Source: Saccharibacillus sp. JS10
Lineage (GTDB): Bacteria > Bacillota > Bacilli > Paenibacillales > Paenibacillaceae
DNA length: 64,000 nucleotides
Direction: 5' to 3'
NCBI RefSeq assembly: GCF_024436065.1
Contig: NZ_JANFNS010000004.1
Coordinates: 248,001-312,000, forward strand
The translations under genes were made by a program, and so were the position numbers. The notes beneath the pieces were generated by a model. The model did no database searches. It worked only from the letters and a program-made list of their open reading frames with translations, and was not told the origin of the DNA. Within the stretch, counting starts at the first letter, position 1; each line of letters opens with the position of its first letter. Below, one piece after another: positions 17,167 to 26,020 of the stretch.

Positions 17167-18312
17167 ATGGATCAAGACGAACGGGCGAAACGTAGAGCCG
17201 CGATGGAAGAATTGGTTGCTCAAGCGGATGCGGGTCTTCCGGCTCAGCAGCCGCAGACTTCTTCGGAAGGAAGCGGAGGACCAACAGGTCCGGAGAAGAC
17301 GAAAAAATCAAAAAAGCCGAAAAAGAAAAAAAGTTTTTTTAGACGCCTTTTATCTGTAATCAGTTGGCTGATCATCATTGGGCTCGTCGCGCTTTTGGCC
17401 GGATTTGTGTATCAAGCGATGGGTGAACGCGAAGATCGTGCCGCTTATATTGCACCGGGCGAGAAGGTCGAAGTGAACGGGCACCGGATGCACGTCTATA
17501 GCGAACAAAAAGCAGGCAAAGCAAGCGATGAACCGACAGTGGTATTGATTGCTGGGTGGGGAACCGTCAATCCATATACGAGCTTTTCCCCGATGTATCC
17601 GTTTCTGCGCGATAAGATTTCTTTTGCCGTCGTCGATCGATTTGGATATGGCTACAGTGACTTGACCGACGAGAAACGCAGGGTTGATCGAATTACCGAA
17701 GAACTCAGACAAGCGTTAATCGAAGCGAAAGTCGAGCCTCCTTATATTTTGACCGCGCATTCGTTAGGAAGTCTTGAAGCGATTCGTTTTGCTCAAAAGT
17801 ATCCAGACGAAGTGGCGGGGATCGTCACGATTGATTCAGGCTCACCAGAATTTTATCTGACTTTCCCGGAGCAACCGACGCAGCTAATAAGACTCGCTGT
17901 CAAATCCGGCATTGTGCGAGCATTGTATCATGTGAATGGATTTACCGAGTATCTGAATGGGCAGCGTAACGGTCTGCGCCTGCTTTCTCCTACGATGAAA
18001 GAACAAGAACGTTTGGCTACGCTGCTTGTCTCCATGAATGATAATGTCATAGACGAAATGCGCAATATGAAAGCCAATGCCCAGCAAGTGATTGATGCGA
18101 AAACGCGTCTGAATATTCCGATTGTTCAGCTGGTAGCGGATCGATTTGGCGAGGTGAGCGAAGATTGGTTAGAGATGCAGCGTAATTTCGGAAAGTCTTG
18201 GTCGACTCAATCGGAGACCGTCGTGGTGCAAAATTCGGCGCATTCGATTCAGTCGTATGATCCTCAAGCAATTGTGGACGAAGTGCTTGAAATGGCGGCG
18301 AAAAGCCGCTAA
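17167..18312 (+). CDS. Membrane-anchored alpha/beta hydrolase
   Basis: The protein has 381 residues. A cytoplasmic N-terminus (1-58) ends in a Lys-rich stretch (KKSKKPKKKKSFFRR). One membrane helix (about 60-82) precedes an outward-facing alpha/beta-hydrolase domain. The nucleophile is S199 in TAHSLGSLEAI, the acid probably D325 in VADRFG and the base H359 in NSAHSIQ. The oxyanion region reads LIAGWGTVNPY. Family members hydrolyse esters or related bonds; substrate unknown. The AGGAGG site before the ATG supports the start. Confidence 0.88.
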   Translation: MDQDERAKRRAAMEELVAQADAGLPAQQPQTSSEGSGGPTGPEKTKKSKKPKKKKSFFRRLLSVISWLIIIGLVALLAGFVYQAMGEREDRAAYIAPGEKVEVNGHRMHVYSEQKAGKASDEPTVVLIAGWGTVNPYTSFSPMYPFLRDKISFAVVDRFGYGYSDLTDEKRRVDRITEELRQALIEAKVEPPYILTAHSLGSLEAIRFAQKYPDEVAGIVTIDSGSPEFYLTFPEQPTQLIRLAVKSGIVRALYHVNGFTEYLNGQRNGLRLLSPTMKEQERLATLLVSMNDNVIDEMRNMKANAQQVIDAKTRLNIPIVQLVADRFGEVSEDWLEMQRNFGKSWSTQSETVVVQNSAHSIQSYDPQAIVDEVLEMAAKSR

Positions 18313-18323
18313 CAAGAGACCGG

Positions 18324-18353
18324 TTGACAAATGTTCTAACCTGAAACTATAAT
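18324..18353 (+). promoter_or_regulatory. Sigma-A promoter of the NmrA-like gene
   Basis: Consensus TTGACA at 18324-18329 and consensus TATAAT at 18348-18353 are separated by 18 nt, about 50 nt before the start codon at 18407. Strong constitutive transcription is expected. Confidence 0.8.
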
Positions 18354-18406
18354 GGTTACAATTCGAATCGAATACATCCATTTTATATTTTAAGGAGCGG
18401 ATACAC

Positions 18407-19282
18407 ATGGGCAAAATTATCGTAACCGGAGCATCGGGTCATTTAGGAACGGCAGCTATTCATCATCTGATCGATCTTGGCGTGCAAGTAGGAGACATCG
18501 TTGGCGTCGTGCGCGACAAAGCAAAAGCTTCGGCACTTGCAGAGCTCGGCGTTGAACTGCGTCTCGGCGATTACGACAATGCCGCTTCATTGCCGGCAGC
18601 TTTCGAAGGCGGCGAAAAATTGTTGTTCGTCTCGGCTTCTTCGATGGACAATACGCTCCGCGTTCGCCAACACGCGACTGTTGTTGAAGCGGCGCGCGAC
18701 GCAGGCATTCAACATATCGCATACACAAGCTTTGCTTTTGCAGAGAAAATGAGTATTGGTCTGGAAAACGTCCATTTAGCGACGGAATACGCGATTCGTA
18801 CAACAGGGATTGCTTATACGTTCCTGCGTAACGGATTCTATCTCGATCTGCTTGTCAATGAGACCACACCTGGCGTGATTGCGGGCGGTACCGTGGTTAC
18901 AGCTGCGCCAACAGGCAAGCTGAACTATGTGACCCGCGACAATCTGGCTCGCGCGGCTGCTGTTGTGCTGACACAAGACGGTCATGCGAACCAAACCTAC
19001 GAACTAACATCGCCGCAGCCGTTCTCGTATGACGAGTACGCGTCTGTGTTAAGCGAAGTATCCGGCAAATCGGTGAGCCACCAAGCCCTTCCGGCTCCGG
19101 AAGCGGTGAGCGCATTGGTTTCGGCGGGCGTACCGGAAGGCGGAGCAGGCTTTATGATCCATGTCGTAGATACGGCGATCGAAAGCGGACAGTTCTCTTC
19201 TCCTTCAAACGACCTGACTACATTGATCGGTGATGCGTATACGCCGCTGAAAAGCGCAGTCGAAGCTGTTGTAAAAGGTTAA
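18407..19282 (+). CDS. NmrA-like NAD(P)-binding oxidoreductase (QorB/YtfG type)
   Basis: The protein has 291 residues. An N-terminal Rossmann motif KIIVTGASGHLGTAAIHHL binds NAD(P), and there is no classical YxxxK active site, as expected for NmrA-like atypical short-chain dehydrogenases. Further family segments are LLFVSASSMDN, HIAYTSFAFAE and YTFLRNGFYLDLLVNET. Related enzymes are quinone oxidoreductases or redox sensors. It stands alone behind its own strong promoter; AAGGAGCGGATACAC precedes the ATG. Confidence 0.88.
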   Translation: MGKIIVTGASGHLGTAAIHHLIDLGVQVGDIVGVVRDKAKASALAELGVELRLGDYDNAASLPAAFEGGEKLLFVSASSMDNTLRVRQHATVVEAARDAGIQHIAYTSFAFAEKMSIGLENVHLATEYAIRTTGIAYTFLRNGFYLDLLVNETTPGVIAGGTVVTAAPTGKLNYVTRDNLARAAAVVLTQDGHANQTYELTSPQPFSYDEYASVLSEVSGKSVSHQALPAPEAVSALVSAGVPEGGAGFMIHVVDTAIESGQFSSPSNDLTTLIGDAYTPLKSAVEAVVKG

Positions 19283-19327
19283 TTTAGCAATCAAGCAGTA
19301 AACGTTCAATTAACAATCTATCCTATG

Positions 19328-19388
19328 AAAAAACACCTTCAACGAAAAGTTTTCGCTTTCGAGCGAACTATTCGCGAAGGTGTTTTTT
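19328..19388. terminator. Bidirectional terminator between convergent genes
   Basis: AACACCTTC (19332-19340) pairs with GAAGGTGTT (19376-19384) around an AT-rich inner region that can form a further hairpin. T6 on the right and A-rich sequence on the left suit termination in both directions. Confidence 0.8.
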
Positions 19389-19395
19389 CGTATCA

Positions 19396-20217
19396 TCAAA
19401 AAATCGAAATCAATTCTTTTGTATAGGGATGCCGGGTTTCCGACATCAGTGCGCTTGCGGCAAACCGATCTACGATCTTGCCTTCACGCATCACCATCAT
19501 GTGCTGACTGATCCGGTGTACCGCTGCTAAATCATGCGAAATAAATAAGTAAGACAGTCCAAGCGAAGTGCGTAAGGTAGCGAGCAAGTCCAATACCGCG
19601 CCTTGCGAGATCACATCTAGGCTCGCTGTAGGTTCGTCGAATAGGATCACATCCGGCTCGATTCCGATTGCGCGCGCAATCGTGACGCGTTGGCGCTGCC
19701 CGCCGCTCAGTTCATGCGGATAACGGTTCATCAATTCAGCAGGCAATTCGACGGCTTCGAGTAATTGCCGGAGATAAGCTTCGCGCGACGTATACGTAAA
19801 ATGCTGCAACGGAGTACCGTTCACCAGTTGTTCGTACGGATCGATCAATGAATCGGCAATCTTGAGCTTAGGATTTAACGACGCCGAAGGATTTTGGAAC
19901 ACGATCTGAATACGTCTTCGGTACGCCTTAAGCTTACGTGCGTTCAAACGGGCAATATCTTGCCCGTCAAGCCAGATCGAACCGCTGTCTGCATCTTCGA
20001 TTCGCATTAGACAGCGCGACAATGTGCTTTTGCCGCAGCCGCTCTCGCCGACCAGACCTAGACATTCGCCTCGCTCCAGATCGAAGCTGATATTATCAAC
20101 AGCCGGACGCTTGGCACCCGTGTACGTTCGACTTAGCTGCTGGACACGGAGTAGGGGCTGCTCTTCGCCTATTGGCGCGCCACCGCTGTGCTTAGCTTGG
20201 TAATCATTGTTCATCAC
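19396..20217 (-). CDS. Metal-chelate/oligopeptide-type ABC transporter ATPase (NikE/DppF type)
   Basis: The protein has 273 residues. Walker A is GESGCGKST, the signature [14 protein letters not shown], Walker B VILFDEPTAS with the switch His in FISHDLAAV. It is the second ATPase of a five-gene importer running from 24377. Its start overlaps the preceding ATPase gene by 4 nt. The segment ASLNPKLKIADSL is typical of the Nik/Dpp/Opp class. The Zur box upstream of the operon suggests zinc-related cargo. Confidence 0.9.
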   Translation of the reverse strand: MMNNDYQAKHSGGAPIGEEQPLLRVQQLSRTYTGAKRPAVDNISFDLERGECLGLVGESGCGKSTLSRCLMRIEDADSGSIWLDGQDIARLNARKLKAYRRRIQIVFQNPSASLNPKLKIADSLIDPYEQLVNGTPLQHFTYTSREAYLRQLLEAVELPAELMNRYPHELSGGQRQRVTIARAIGIEPDVILFDEPTASLDVISQGAVLDLLATLRTSLGLSYLFISHDLAAVHRISQHMMVMREGKIVDRFAASALMSETRHPYTKELISIF

Positions 20218-21008
20218 GACTCATCCTCCAGTCCCGAGTTCAACGAACGCCCCAATATCGGCGCAGCTTCGATCAATTTCCGCGTATATTCATGTCTGGG
20301 ATGGTCCAAAATCCGGTGCTTGCCGCCCGATTCGACAATTTTGCCTTCTTGCATGACCGACAACCGGTGGGCATAACGCCGCACATGCCGCCAATCATGC
20401 GTAATAAATAAAATCGCACAACCGGTTTCTTTTTGCTTGGCGGCAAGCAGTTCCATGACCCGATGACCCGATACGCTATCGAGCGCGGTCGTTGCTTCGT
20501 CAGCAATCAGAAGACGCGGTGACAGCATAAGCGATGTCGCGATAGCCGCGCGTTGCAGCTGCCCGCCGCTTAGTTGGAACGGATACCGGCGTAGGAGCGA
20601 CGCATCCAGACCGACCGATTCCAATGCTTCTGCGGCTTTAACTTTCCGAACCGTAGATGACTTTTCGCCGTGTACTTTTTGATATTCGTCGAAATGTGCG
20701 CCGATACTGCGAAACGGTGTAAATGCTCCTTGGTAATCTTGAAAAATATATGAAATGCCAGTACCTCGAAGTGAGCGCATTTCTTTTGGCGTACGCTCCA
20801 ATAGATTGCTTTCTTCGAATTGAATTGTGCCTGTTGCTTTCAAGTTTGACGGTAAGAGTTGTCCGATCGCTTGCGAGAGTAAGCTTTTCCCGCTGCCGCT
20901 TTGACCGACAAGCGCCATAAATTCGCCAGCCCGAATCGCAAAAGACACATGGTCCACAAGGGTACGGCGGTGAGCGGTAATACTCAATTCTTCGATCGAT
21001 AAAATCAC
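20214..21008 (-). CDS. Metal-chelate/oligopeptide-type ABC transporter ATPase (NikD/DppD type)
   Basis: The protein has 264 residues. Walker A is GQSGSGKSLLS, signature LSGGQLQRAAIATS, Walker B LLIADEATTALD with H-loop FITHDWRHV. It pairs with the ATPase at 19396 to power the permeases at 21005 and 21868. Its start overlaps the permease gene by 4 nt, indicating tight translational coupling. Confidence 0.9.
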   Translation of the reverse strand: MILSIEELSITAHRRTLVDHVSFAIRAGEFMALVGQSGSGKSLLSQAIGQLLPSNLKATGTIQFEESNLLERTPKEMRSLRGTGISYIFQDYQGAFTPFRSIGAHFDEYQKVHGEKSSTVRKVKAAEALESVGLDASLLRRYPFQLSGGQLQRAAIATSLMLSPRLLIADEATTALDSVSGHRVMELLAAKQKETGCAILFITHDWRHVRRYAHRLSVMQEGKIVESGGKHRILDHPRHEYTRKLIEAAPILGRSLNSGLEDES

Positions 21009-21871
21009 GGCTGCACCTCCTTTTTCACATCGAAAAGATCTCGCAGGGTATCTCCGAGCATATTGGCGAGCAGCACGACGCAGACGATCGCAAGACCCGG
21101 ATAGATCATGAGCTCAGGGCGAGATTGGAAATAAGGACGTGAATCGTTGAGCATCGCTCCCCATTCCGGCGTCGGAGGTTGCGCGCCTAAGCCGATATAC
21201 GACAGCGAAGAAATAAGCAAAATAATTTTGCCCAGATCCAGACTTGCAAGAACGAGCACGTGCCCGGCGATATGCGGCAGCAGATGTTTGCGCATAATCC
21301 GTGCATCGGATAAGCCATTCGTTCGAGCGATTAAGATATACTCTTTTTGCGATTCGGACAAGACGATGCTGCGGACAAGCCTGGCGTAACTGACCCATTT
21401 GACGATCACGATAGCGAGTACGAGATTGCCGATCCCTGCACCCAATAGACCGCTAAGCACGATCGCGACGATCGTATCGGGGAAAGCGAGAAAGCCATCG
21501 GCAACACGTACAAATAACCGATCGACCCAGCCGCGTTTGTATCCTGCGATGATGCCAAGCGGAATCCCGATCAACAGTGCTACGCCTAGCGCGAGCAGAC
21601 TATACCCAAGCGTTTGTACGCCGCCAAGCAGAAGCCGGGTCAATACGTCGCGTCCTAAATGATCGGTTCCGAAAGGATGCTCTGCACTTGCGCCGAGCAA
21701 TCGACCACGAAGATCGGTTAACGACGGATCATGTTTTAGAATAACAAAAGCATAAAAGGAGGCAGTAAGTACAAATAGCGCAAAAAGAATAGCGATTATA
21801 GCTTGTGCACGGGGTTTATGCCATTTGCGTTTATGCGGATCTGATGTCTCTACCGACACTGTACTTTTCAT
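21005..21871 (-). CDS. ABC transporter permease (NikC/DppC type)
   Basis: The protein has 288 residues. A basic cytoplasmic N-terminus (DPHKRKWHKPRAQ) leads to an initial helix and an extracytoplasmic segment with SAEHPFGTDHLGRDVLTRLL, the hallmark of DppC/NikC permeases, then a five-helix core with the loop ILIARTNGLSDARIMRKHLLP. It forms the channel with the permease at 21868. It overlaps its neighbours by 4 nt on each side. Confidence 0.9.
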   Translation of the reverse strand: MKSTVSVETSDPHKRKWHKPRAQAIIAILFALFVLTASFYAFVILKHDPSLTDLRGRLLGASAEHPFGTDHLGRDVLTRLLLGGVQTLGYSLLALGVALLIGIPLGIIAGYKRGWVDRLFVRVADGFLAFPDTIVAIVLSGLLGAGIGNLVLAIVIVKWVSYARLVRSIVLSESQKEYILIARTNGLSDARIMRKHLLPHIAGHVLVLASLDLGKIILLISSLSYIGLGAQPPTPEWGAMLNDSRPYFQSRPELMIYPGLAIVCVVLLANMLGDTLRDLFDVKKEVQP

Positions 21872-22815
21872 CGATGTGCCTCCTTTTCTTTCAATTTCAT
21901 TTCTGGATTTAAAAAGCGATACGACAGATCGACGGCGGTGTTCACGACGAATACGACGATTGCCATGATCAAAATATAGCCTTGAATAAGCGGGTAATCG
22001 CGTTGACGTATCGCATCGACGACCAATTTGCCGATGCCCGGATAAGCGAATAACACTTCGATTACGACCACGCCGCCGATTAGACTGCCGAGACTCACTC
22101 CGAACACGGTGATAACGGGAGGAAGGCTATGACGAAGCGCGTGGAGCCAAAAGATCCGATTTTCCGATAACCCTCGAGCTTTTGCCGAACGAACGAATTC
22201 CTGGCTGAGCGAATCGAGCAGACTAGAGCGGAGCAAGCGTACATAGACGCTGGAAATCGCAAGCCCAAGCGTCAAAGAAGGCAGGATCAATGAAGATAGA
22301 CCGCTGCGCCCCATCGTCGGCAGGTGTCCAAAACGCACACCGAACAGGTCGATTAAGATCAGCCCCAACCAGAAGCTAGGCACGGCAGCACCGAGAATCG
22401 ATAACATCCGACTGAGCGTATCGATCCATGTTCCACGGTATACCGCCGATAGCGAACCAAGCGGCACAGCGACCAACAACATGACCAGCAGCGAACCAAG
22501 CGTTAACTCTACCGTTGCGGGCAACGATTGAAGAAGCGTCTGCATCACCGGCTGCCCGGTCGAATACGAGTTGCCAAAGTCCAGACGAACAAAGTTAAGC
22601 AGCCATTTGCCGAACTGGATCAGCAAAGGATCGTTAAAGCCCATTTCTTCGCGCATGGCTTCAACCTGTTCTTGGCTGACCGAAAGTTCTTCAACGTTCA
22701 AAATCGTCAGCACCGGATCACCCGGCGCAAGCCGGATGAACAGGAAACTGACGAACATGATAAACAGTAGGAATAAAAAGACTTCCAAAAACTTACGCAG
22801 CAAAATCCGAAGCAT
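21868..22815 (-). CDS. ABC transporter permease (NikB/DppB type)
   Basis: The protein has 315 residues with six predicted helices, the N-terminal FVSFLFIRLAPGDPV motif of DppB/NikB proteins and the ATPase-contact loop EFVRSAKARGLSENRIFWLHALRH. It is the first permease of the importer. Its first base coincides with the last base of the binding-protein gene, so translation is coupled to it. Confidence 0.9.
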   Translation of the reverse strand: MLRILLRKFLEVFLFLLFIMFVSFLFIRLAPGDPVLTILNVEELSVSQEQVEAMREEMGFNDPLLIQFGKWLLNFVRLDFGNSYSTGQPVMQTLLQSLPATVELTLGSLLVMLLVAVPLGSLSAVYRGTWIDTLSRMLSILGAAVPSFWLGLILIDLFGVRFGHLPTMGRSGLSSLILPSLTLGLAISSVYVRLLRSSLLDSLSQEFVRSAKARGLSENRIFWLHALRHSLPPVITVFGVSLGSLIGGVVVIEVLFAYPGIGKLVVDAIRQRDYPLIQGYILIMAIVVFVVNTAVDLSYRFLNPEMKLKEKEAHR

Positions 22816-24377
22816 TACATCACATCCAGCTTGTTTGTAATCATGTAGTATTCACTACGTGAAGTGACCCAATTCAGGATCTTCTTGCTGTTGTAAGCGA
22901 CGATGGTAGAAGGATGCAGCACGAATGAATTGAGCACTTGGTCGTGCACATAATTCGCAGCTTGCTCCGCAAGCACGGCACGCTTTTCAGGAGCGACGGT
23001 CAGATTCAGCTCGTCGATAATCGCGGTCAATTTCGGATCTTCCGAGCCGCTGAAATTCAGTGCGCCTTTCGGGTGATAGGTCGCGTTCAGGTAGTAGCCT
23101 GCGTCGCCGCGCGGAGCGGTCAGATTGCTATAAGTCGCGATATCCCAATCGCGATTGGACGCCATATATTCTTCCGGCGTATCAATCTGGCGAATTTCGA
23201 CATCGATTCCGATCTGCTTCGCGTCGGATTGGAATACTTGCGCGATCAGCGGCAAATCGGCACGCGACGAGTAGGTCAGCAGCGTAAGCTTGAGCGGCTT
23301 GCCGTCTTTGGTCATGACGCCGTTAGTCAACGAATACCCTGCGGCTTGCAAATGTTGGATTGCCGCTTCCGAACCGAATTCCGCCGCTTTGCGATCGTAT
23401 TTCGGCGCAAAAGGCAGCGAAGGCAGGAATGGTCCGATCGCTGCTTCGCCATAACCGAGCAAGATCGTATCGATAATGCCTTGACGATCAATCAGAGCGT
23501 CTAACGCTTTGCGTACGTTCAGATCTTGAATAGCAGGGCGCTGCATATTCATCGTCAATTGATGCACGCGGAACGTCGAAGTCGATTCGACTTTCATCCC
23601 GTCTATCGCTTTGAGCGATTCCAGGCTTTCGACTTCGGGGCGGTACACCATATCGACTTGCCCGGATTTGAGTGCCAGCGATCGGGCATTCGCATCTTCG
23701 TTGAACGAGAACGTGACATGGTCAAGAGGCGAAGCGCCATCCCAATATTTATCGTAGCGACTGAGTTCTAGCTTGCTCCCCGGCGTGAAAGTATCTAGCG
23801 CGAAAGGCCCTGTCCCGATCGGCTTATTGACGATATCCGGCTCACTGACGTCGATAATCGCCGTGTTCGGATTGACTAATTCAGAAGCGAATTCCGGAAA
23901 AGGCTGGGTCGTTGTGATGGTAAGCTTGTTTCCGTCTGCTTCAATCGTATCGATCTTGAGCGCATTTTGGATCGCGACGTTTTCTTTCAAAGCACGTTCC
24001 AACGAAGCTTTTACTGCATCTGCGTTCATCGGTTTACCATTTTGAAAAGTGACGTCGTCTCGCAATTGAATATTCCAATGTTGACCGTCTTGGCTATCCC
24101 AACTTTTTGCAAGCCACGGAGCAACGGTCAGATTTTCTTCGTCGAGACGTACCAGCGTTTCGGTAATTCCAGCGCGAAGCGGCACATAGCTGGAATCGAC
24201 ATGCGGATCAAGCGAGCGAGTCGAGAAGTTATACAGGAAATGAACATCTTTGCTGCCGGAAGCCGCGTTTGCTTTTGCCGGTTGCGCGGCGTTATCCGAA
24301 GTCGAAGATCCGCAAGCGCTGAGTAGCGCGGCTCCCAATGCTAGAGAAGCAACTAGCGGAACGATTTTTTTAAACAA
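22815..24377 (-). CDS. Metal-chelate-binding lipoprotein (NikA/CntA-like, SBP family 5)
   Basis: The protein has 520 residues. The lipoprotein signal ends in ALLSACGSS, followed by an Ala-rich linker and a family 5 binding domain (SLDPHVDSSYVPLRAGITETLV, WLAKSWDSQDGQHWNIQLRDDVTFQNGKP, GTGPFALD). The sequence is of the nickel/metallophore subgroup rather than a peptide binder. It is first in an operon with two permeases and two ATPases. The promoter carries a Zur box, so zinc, bound directly or through a small chelator, is the likeliest cargo. No metallophore synthesis gene is visible in the window. An alternative is nickel import placed under zinc control. Confidence 0.85.
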   Translation of the reverse strand: MFKKIVPLVASLALGAALLSACGSSTSDNAAQPAKANAASGSKDVHFLYNFSTRSLDPHVDSSYVPLRAGITETLVRLDEENLTVAPWLAKSWDSQDGQHWNIQLRDDVTFQNGKPMNADAVKASLERALKENVAIQNALKIDTIEADGNKLTITTTQPFPEFASELVNPNTAIIDVSEPDIVNKPIGTGPFALDTFTPGSKLELSRYDKYWDGASPLDHVTFSFNEDANARSLALKSGQVDMVYRPEVESLESLKAIDGMKVESTSTFRVHQLTMNMQRPAIQDLNVRKALDALIDRQGIIDTILLGYGEAAIGPFLPSLPFAPKYDRKAAEFGSEAAIQHLQAAGYSLTNGVMTKDGKPLKLTLLTYSSRADLPLIAQVFQSDAKQIGIDVEIRQIDTPEEYMASNRDWDIATYSNLTAPRGDAGYYLNATYHPKGALNFSGSEDPKLTAIIDELNLTVAPEKRAVLAEQAANYVHDQVLNSFVLHPSTIVAYNSKKILNWVTSRSEYYMITNKLDVM

Positions 24378-24428
24378 AATAAGAACCCCTTCCTAATTCG
24401 TAAACATTATGATTAACAGAATGGATTT

Positions 24429-24457
24429 ATATTATCGTAAGGATTACGATTTGGCAA
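24429..24457 (-). promoter_or_regulatory. Promoter of the metal-importer operon with Zur box in the spacer
   Basis: On the minus strand, TTGCCA (24452-24457) and TAATAT (24429-24434) are spaced by exactly 17 nt. The spacer holds TCGTAATCCTTACGA (24435-24449), matching the Bacillus Zur box TCGTAATNATTACGA at 14 of 15 positions. Zur bound there would block RNA polymerase when zinc is plentiful. Confidence 0.8.
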
Positions 24458-24497
24458 TATAGGTCATTTTATTCATATTGGAAAAGGTTTATCCCAC

Positions 24498-24529
24498 ACA
24501 AAAAAAGCCCTTCCGGTTGGGAAGGGCTT
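24498..24529 (-). terminator. Intrinsic terminator of rluF
   Basis: On the minus strand AAGCCCTTCC (24529-24520) pairs with GGAAGGGCTT (24514-24505) around a 5-nt loop, then a run of T follows (24504-24498). It lies about 75 nt downstream of the rluF stop codon. Confidence 0.85.
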
Positions 24530-24604
24530 GGGCTGTTAAATACGAACGTAACTGGAGTCGACTCGCTTCGTCGATCCACTGTAGAATTTCAAAAAATCAG
24601 CTAT

Positions 24605-25318
24605 TCATTTACCGCGAGGCGTATAATTCAAGTCTTTGAACAATCGATCCAATTCTTTTGCCGTCAGATCGCGCCATTTGCCCACAGGCAGACTGTTCAA
24701 GTGAATATTCATGATGCGGATCCGCTTCAGCGCACGCACATTGTAATCCAGCGCTTCGCACATGCGGCGGATTTGGCGGTTCAATCCTTGCGTTAACGTG
24801 ATCTGGAATATGAACTTGGATAGTTGTTCGACTTCGCAAGGCAAAGTTTTAGTGTCCAAAATCTCGACGCCTGCCGCCATTTTTTTTAAGAATTCGGGCG
24901 TGATCGGACGATCTACCGTTACGATATATTCTTTTTCGTGACGGTTTTCGGCGCGCAAAATTTCGTTGACGATATCGCCGTCGTTTGTGAGCAGAATCAG
25001 TCCTTCGGAGTCTTTATCCAGTCTGCCGACATGGAAAATCCGCTGACTATGACCGACGAAATCGACGATATTGCCTTTGATATTCCGCTCTGTGGTGCTG
25101 GTAATGCCGACTGGTTTATTAAGTGCAATATAGACGTTTTCTTCGACGTCTTTGCCTTTGATCTTTTTGCCGCTGACCCTTACATCATCGCCCGGTTCGA
25201 CCTGACTACCGAGATCGGCAGGTTCGCCGTTGATCGTCACTTTACCTTCAGCAATAATTTTATCTGCGCCGCGACGCGACGTGAAGCCGGATTCGGCGAT
25301 ATATTTGTTAATTCGCAA
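24605..25318 (-). CDS. rluF: 23S rRNA pseudouridine synthase RluF
   Basis: The protein has 237 residues. An S4 RNA-binding domain (1-60, [19 protein letters not shown]) precedes the RsuA/RluF catalytic domain. The catalytic Asp is in [18 protein letters not shown] (about residue 101), and [14 protein letters not shown] is the RluB/E/F signature. It isomerises uridine in the peptidyl-transferase region of 23S rRNA. The start codon is TTG (25318), with AAAGGTG about 9 nt upstream; no ATG gives a complete S4 domain. Confidence 0.88.
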   Translation of the reverse strand: MRINKYIAESGFTSRRGADKIIAEGKVTINGEPADLGSQVEPGDDVRVSGKKIKGKDVEENVYIALNKPVGITSTTERNIKGNIVDFVGHSQRIFHVGRLDKDSEGLILLTNDGDIVNEILRAENRHEKEYIVTVDRPITPEFLKKMAAGVEILDTKTLPCEVEQLSKFIFQITLTQGLNRQIRRMCEALDYNVRALKRIRIMNIHLNSLPVGKWRDLTAKELDRLFKDLNYTPRGK

Positions 25319-25414
25319 AAGTTACGCACACCTTTCTGGTTGAAAAAATACTCTGTTTACCATATCGCAAAACAAGCAGAGTGTATAGGCTGTCTACGCA
25401 AAGAAAAAGCCGAT

Positions 25415-26017
25415 TCATTTGAACCAGCCTTTTTCTTTGAAACGGGTGATCGCTTCGATCCGGTTGCCAACGCCCAGCTTATCCAAAATCACAGACACAT
25501 AGTTGCGAACGGTACCGTTTGTGAGTGACAACTCACTGGCGATTTCTTTGGTGTTTTTGCCTTCGGAAATCAAATGAAGCACTTCTTTTTCGCGATCGGT
25601 CAACGGATTCGTTTCGGCATAAGGCGCATCGTCAACAAGCTCTGGTGCATAGATTCGTCTGCCTGACATAACGCTGCGAATCGCTTCCGCCAGTTCTTCG
25701 CTTGGGCTGTCTTTGAGCAGATAGCCATGGGCGCCGGCTTTGATCGCACGTTCGAAATAACCGGAGCGAGCGAACGTTGTCAAAATAAGGACGCGGCAAC
25801 CCGAACCTTTTAACTCTTCGGCGGCTTCGAGCCCTGTTTTTTTAGGCATTTCAATATCCATGACGCATACGTCGGGCTTATGCAGACGAACGAGACGCAC
25901 CGCTTCTTCGCCATCTCCGGCTTTGCCGACGACTTCCATATCGTCTTCCAAATCCAGCAACGAAGATAATGCGCCAAGTAGCATCCGCTGATCTTCCGCG
26001 ATGACGATCCTTACCAT
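25415..26017 (-). CDS. desR: Response regulator DesR
   Basis: The protein has 200 residues. The receiver has D9, phosphoacceptor D54 (VCVMDIEMP) and Lys in GYLLKDSP. The C-terminal LuxR/NarL-type helix-turn-helix is complete (LTDREKEVLHLISEGKNTKEIASEL). Its match to Bacillus DesR and its place next to desK and des identify it as the activator of the cold-induced desaturase gene. AAGGAGGAG stands 6 nt before the ATG, and only 3 nt separate it from desK. Confidence 0.9.
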   Translation of the reverse strand: MVRIVIAEDQRMLLGALSSLLDLEDDMEVVGKAGDGEEAVRLVRLHKPDVCVMDIEMPKKTGLEAAEELKGSGCRVLILTTFARSGYFERAIKAGAHGYLLKDSPSEELAEAIRSVMSGRRIYAPELVDDAPYAETNPLTDREKEVLHLISEGKNTKEIASELSLTNGTVRNYVSVILDKLGVGNRIEAITRFKEKGWFK

Positions 26018-26020
26018 GTC

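Noticed and set aside
22938-23504. 188-codon open frame opposite the metal-binding lipoprotein
   Set aside because: Antisense shadow; no start signal and no recognisable motif.
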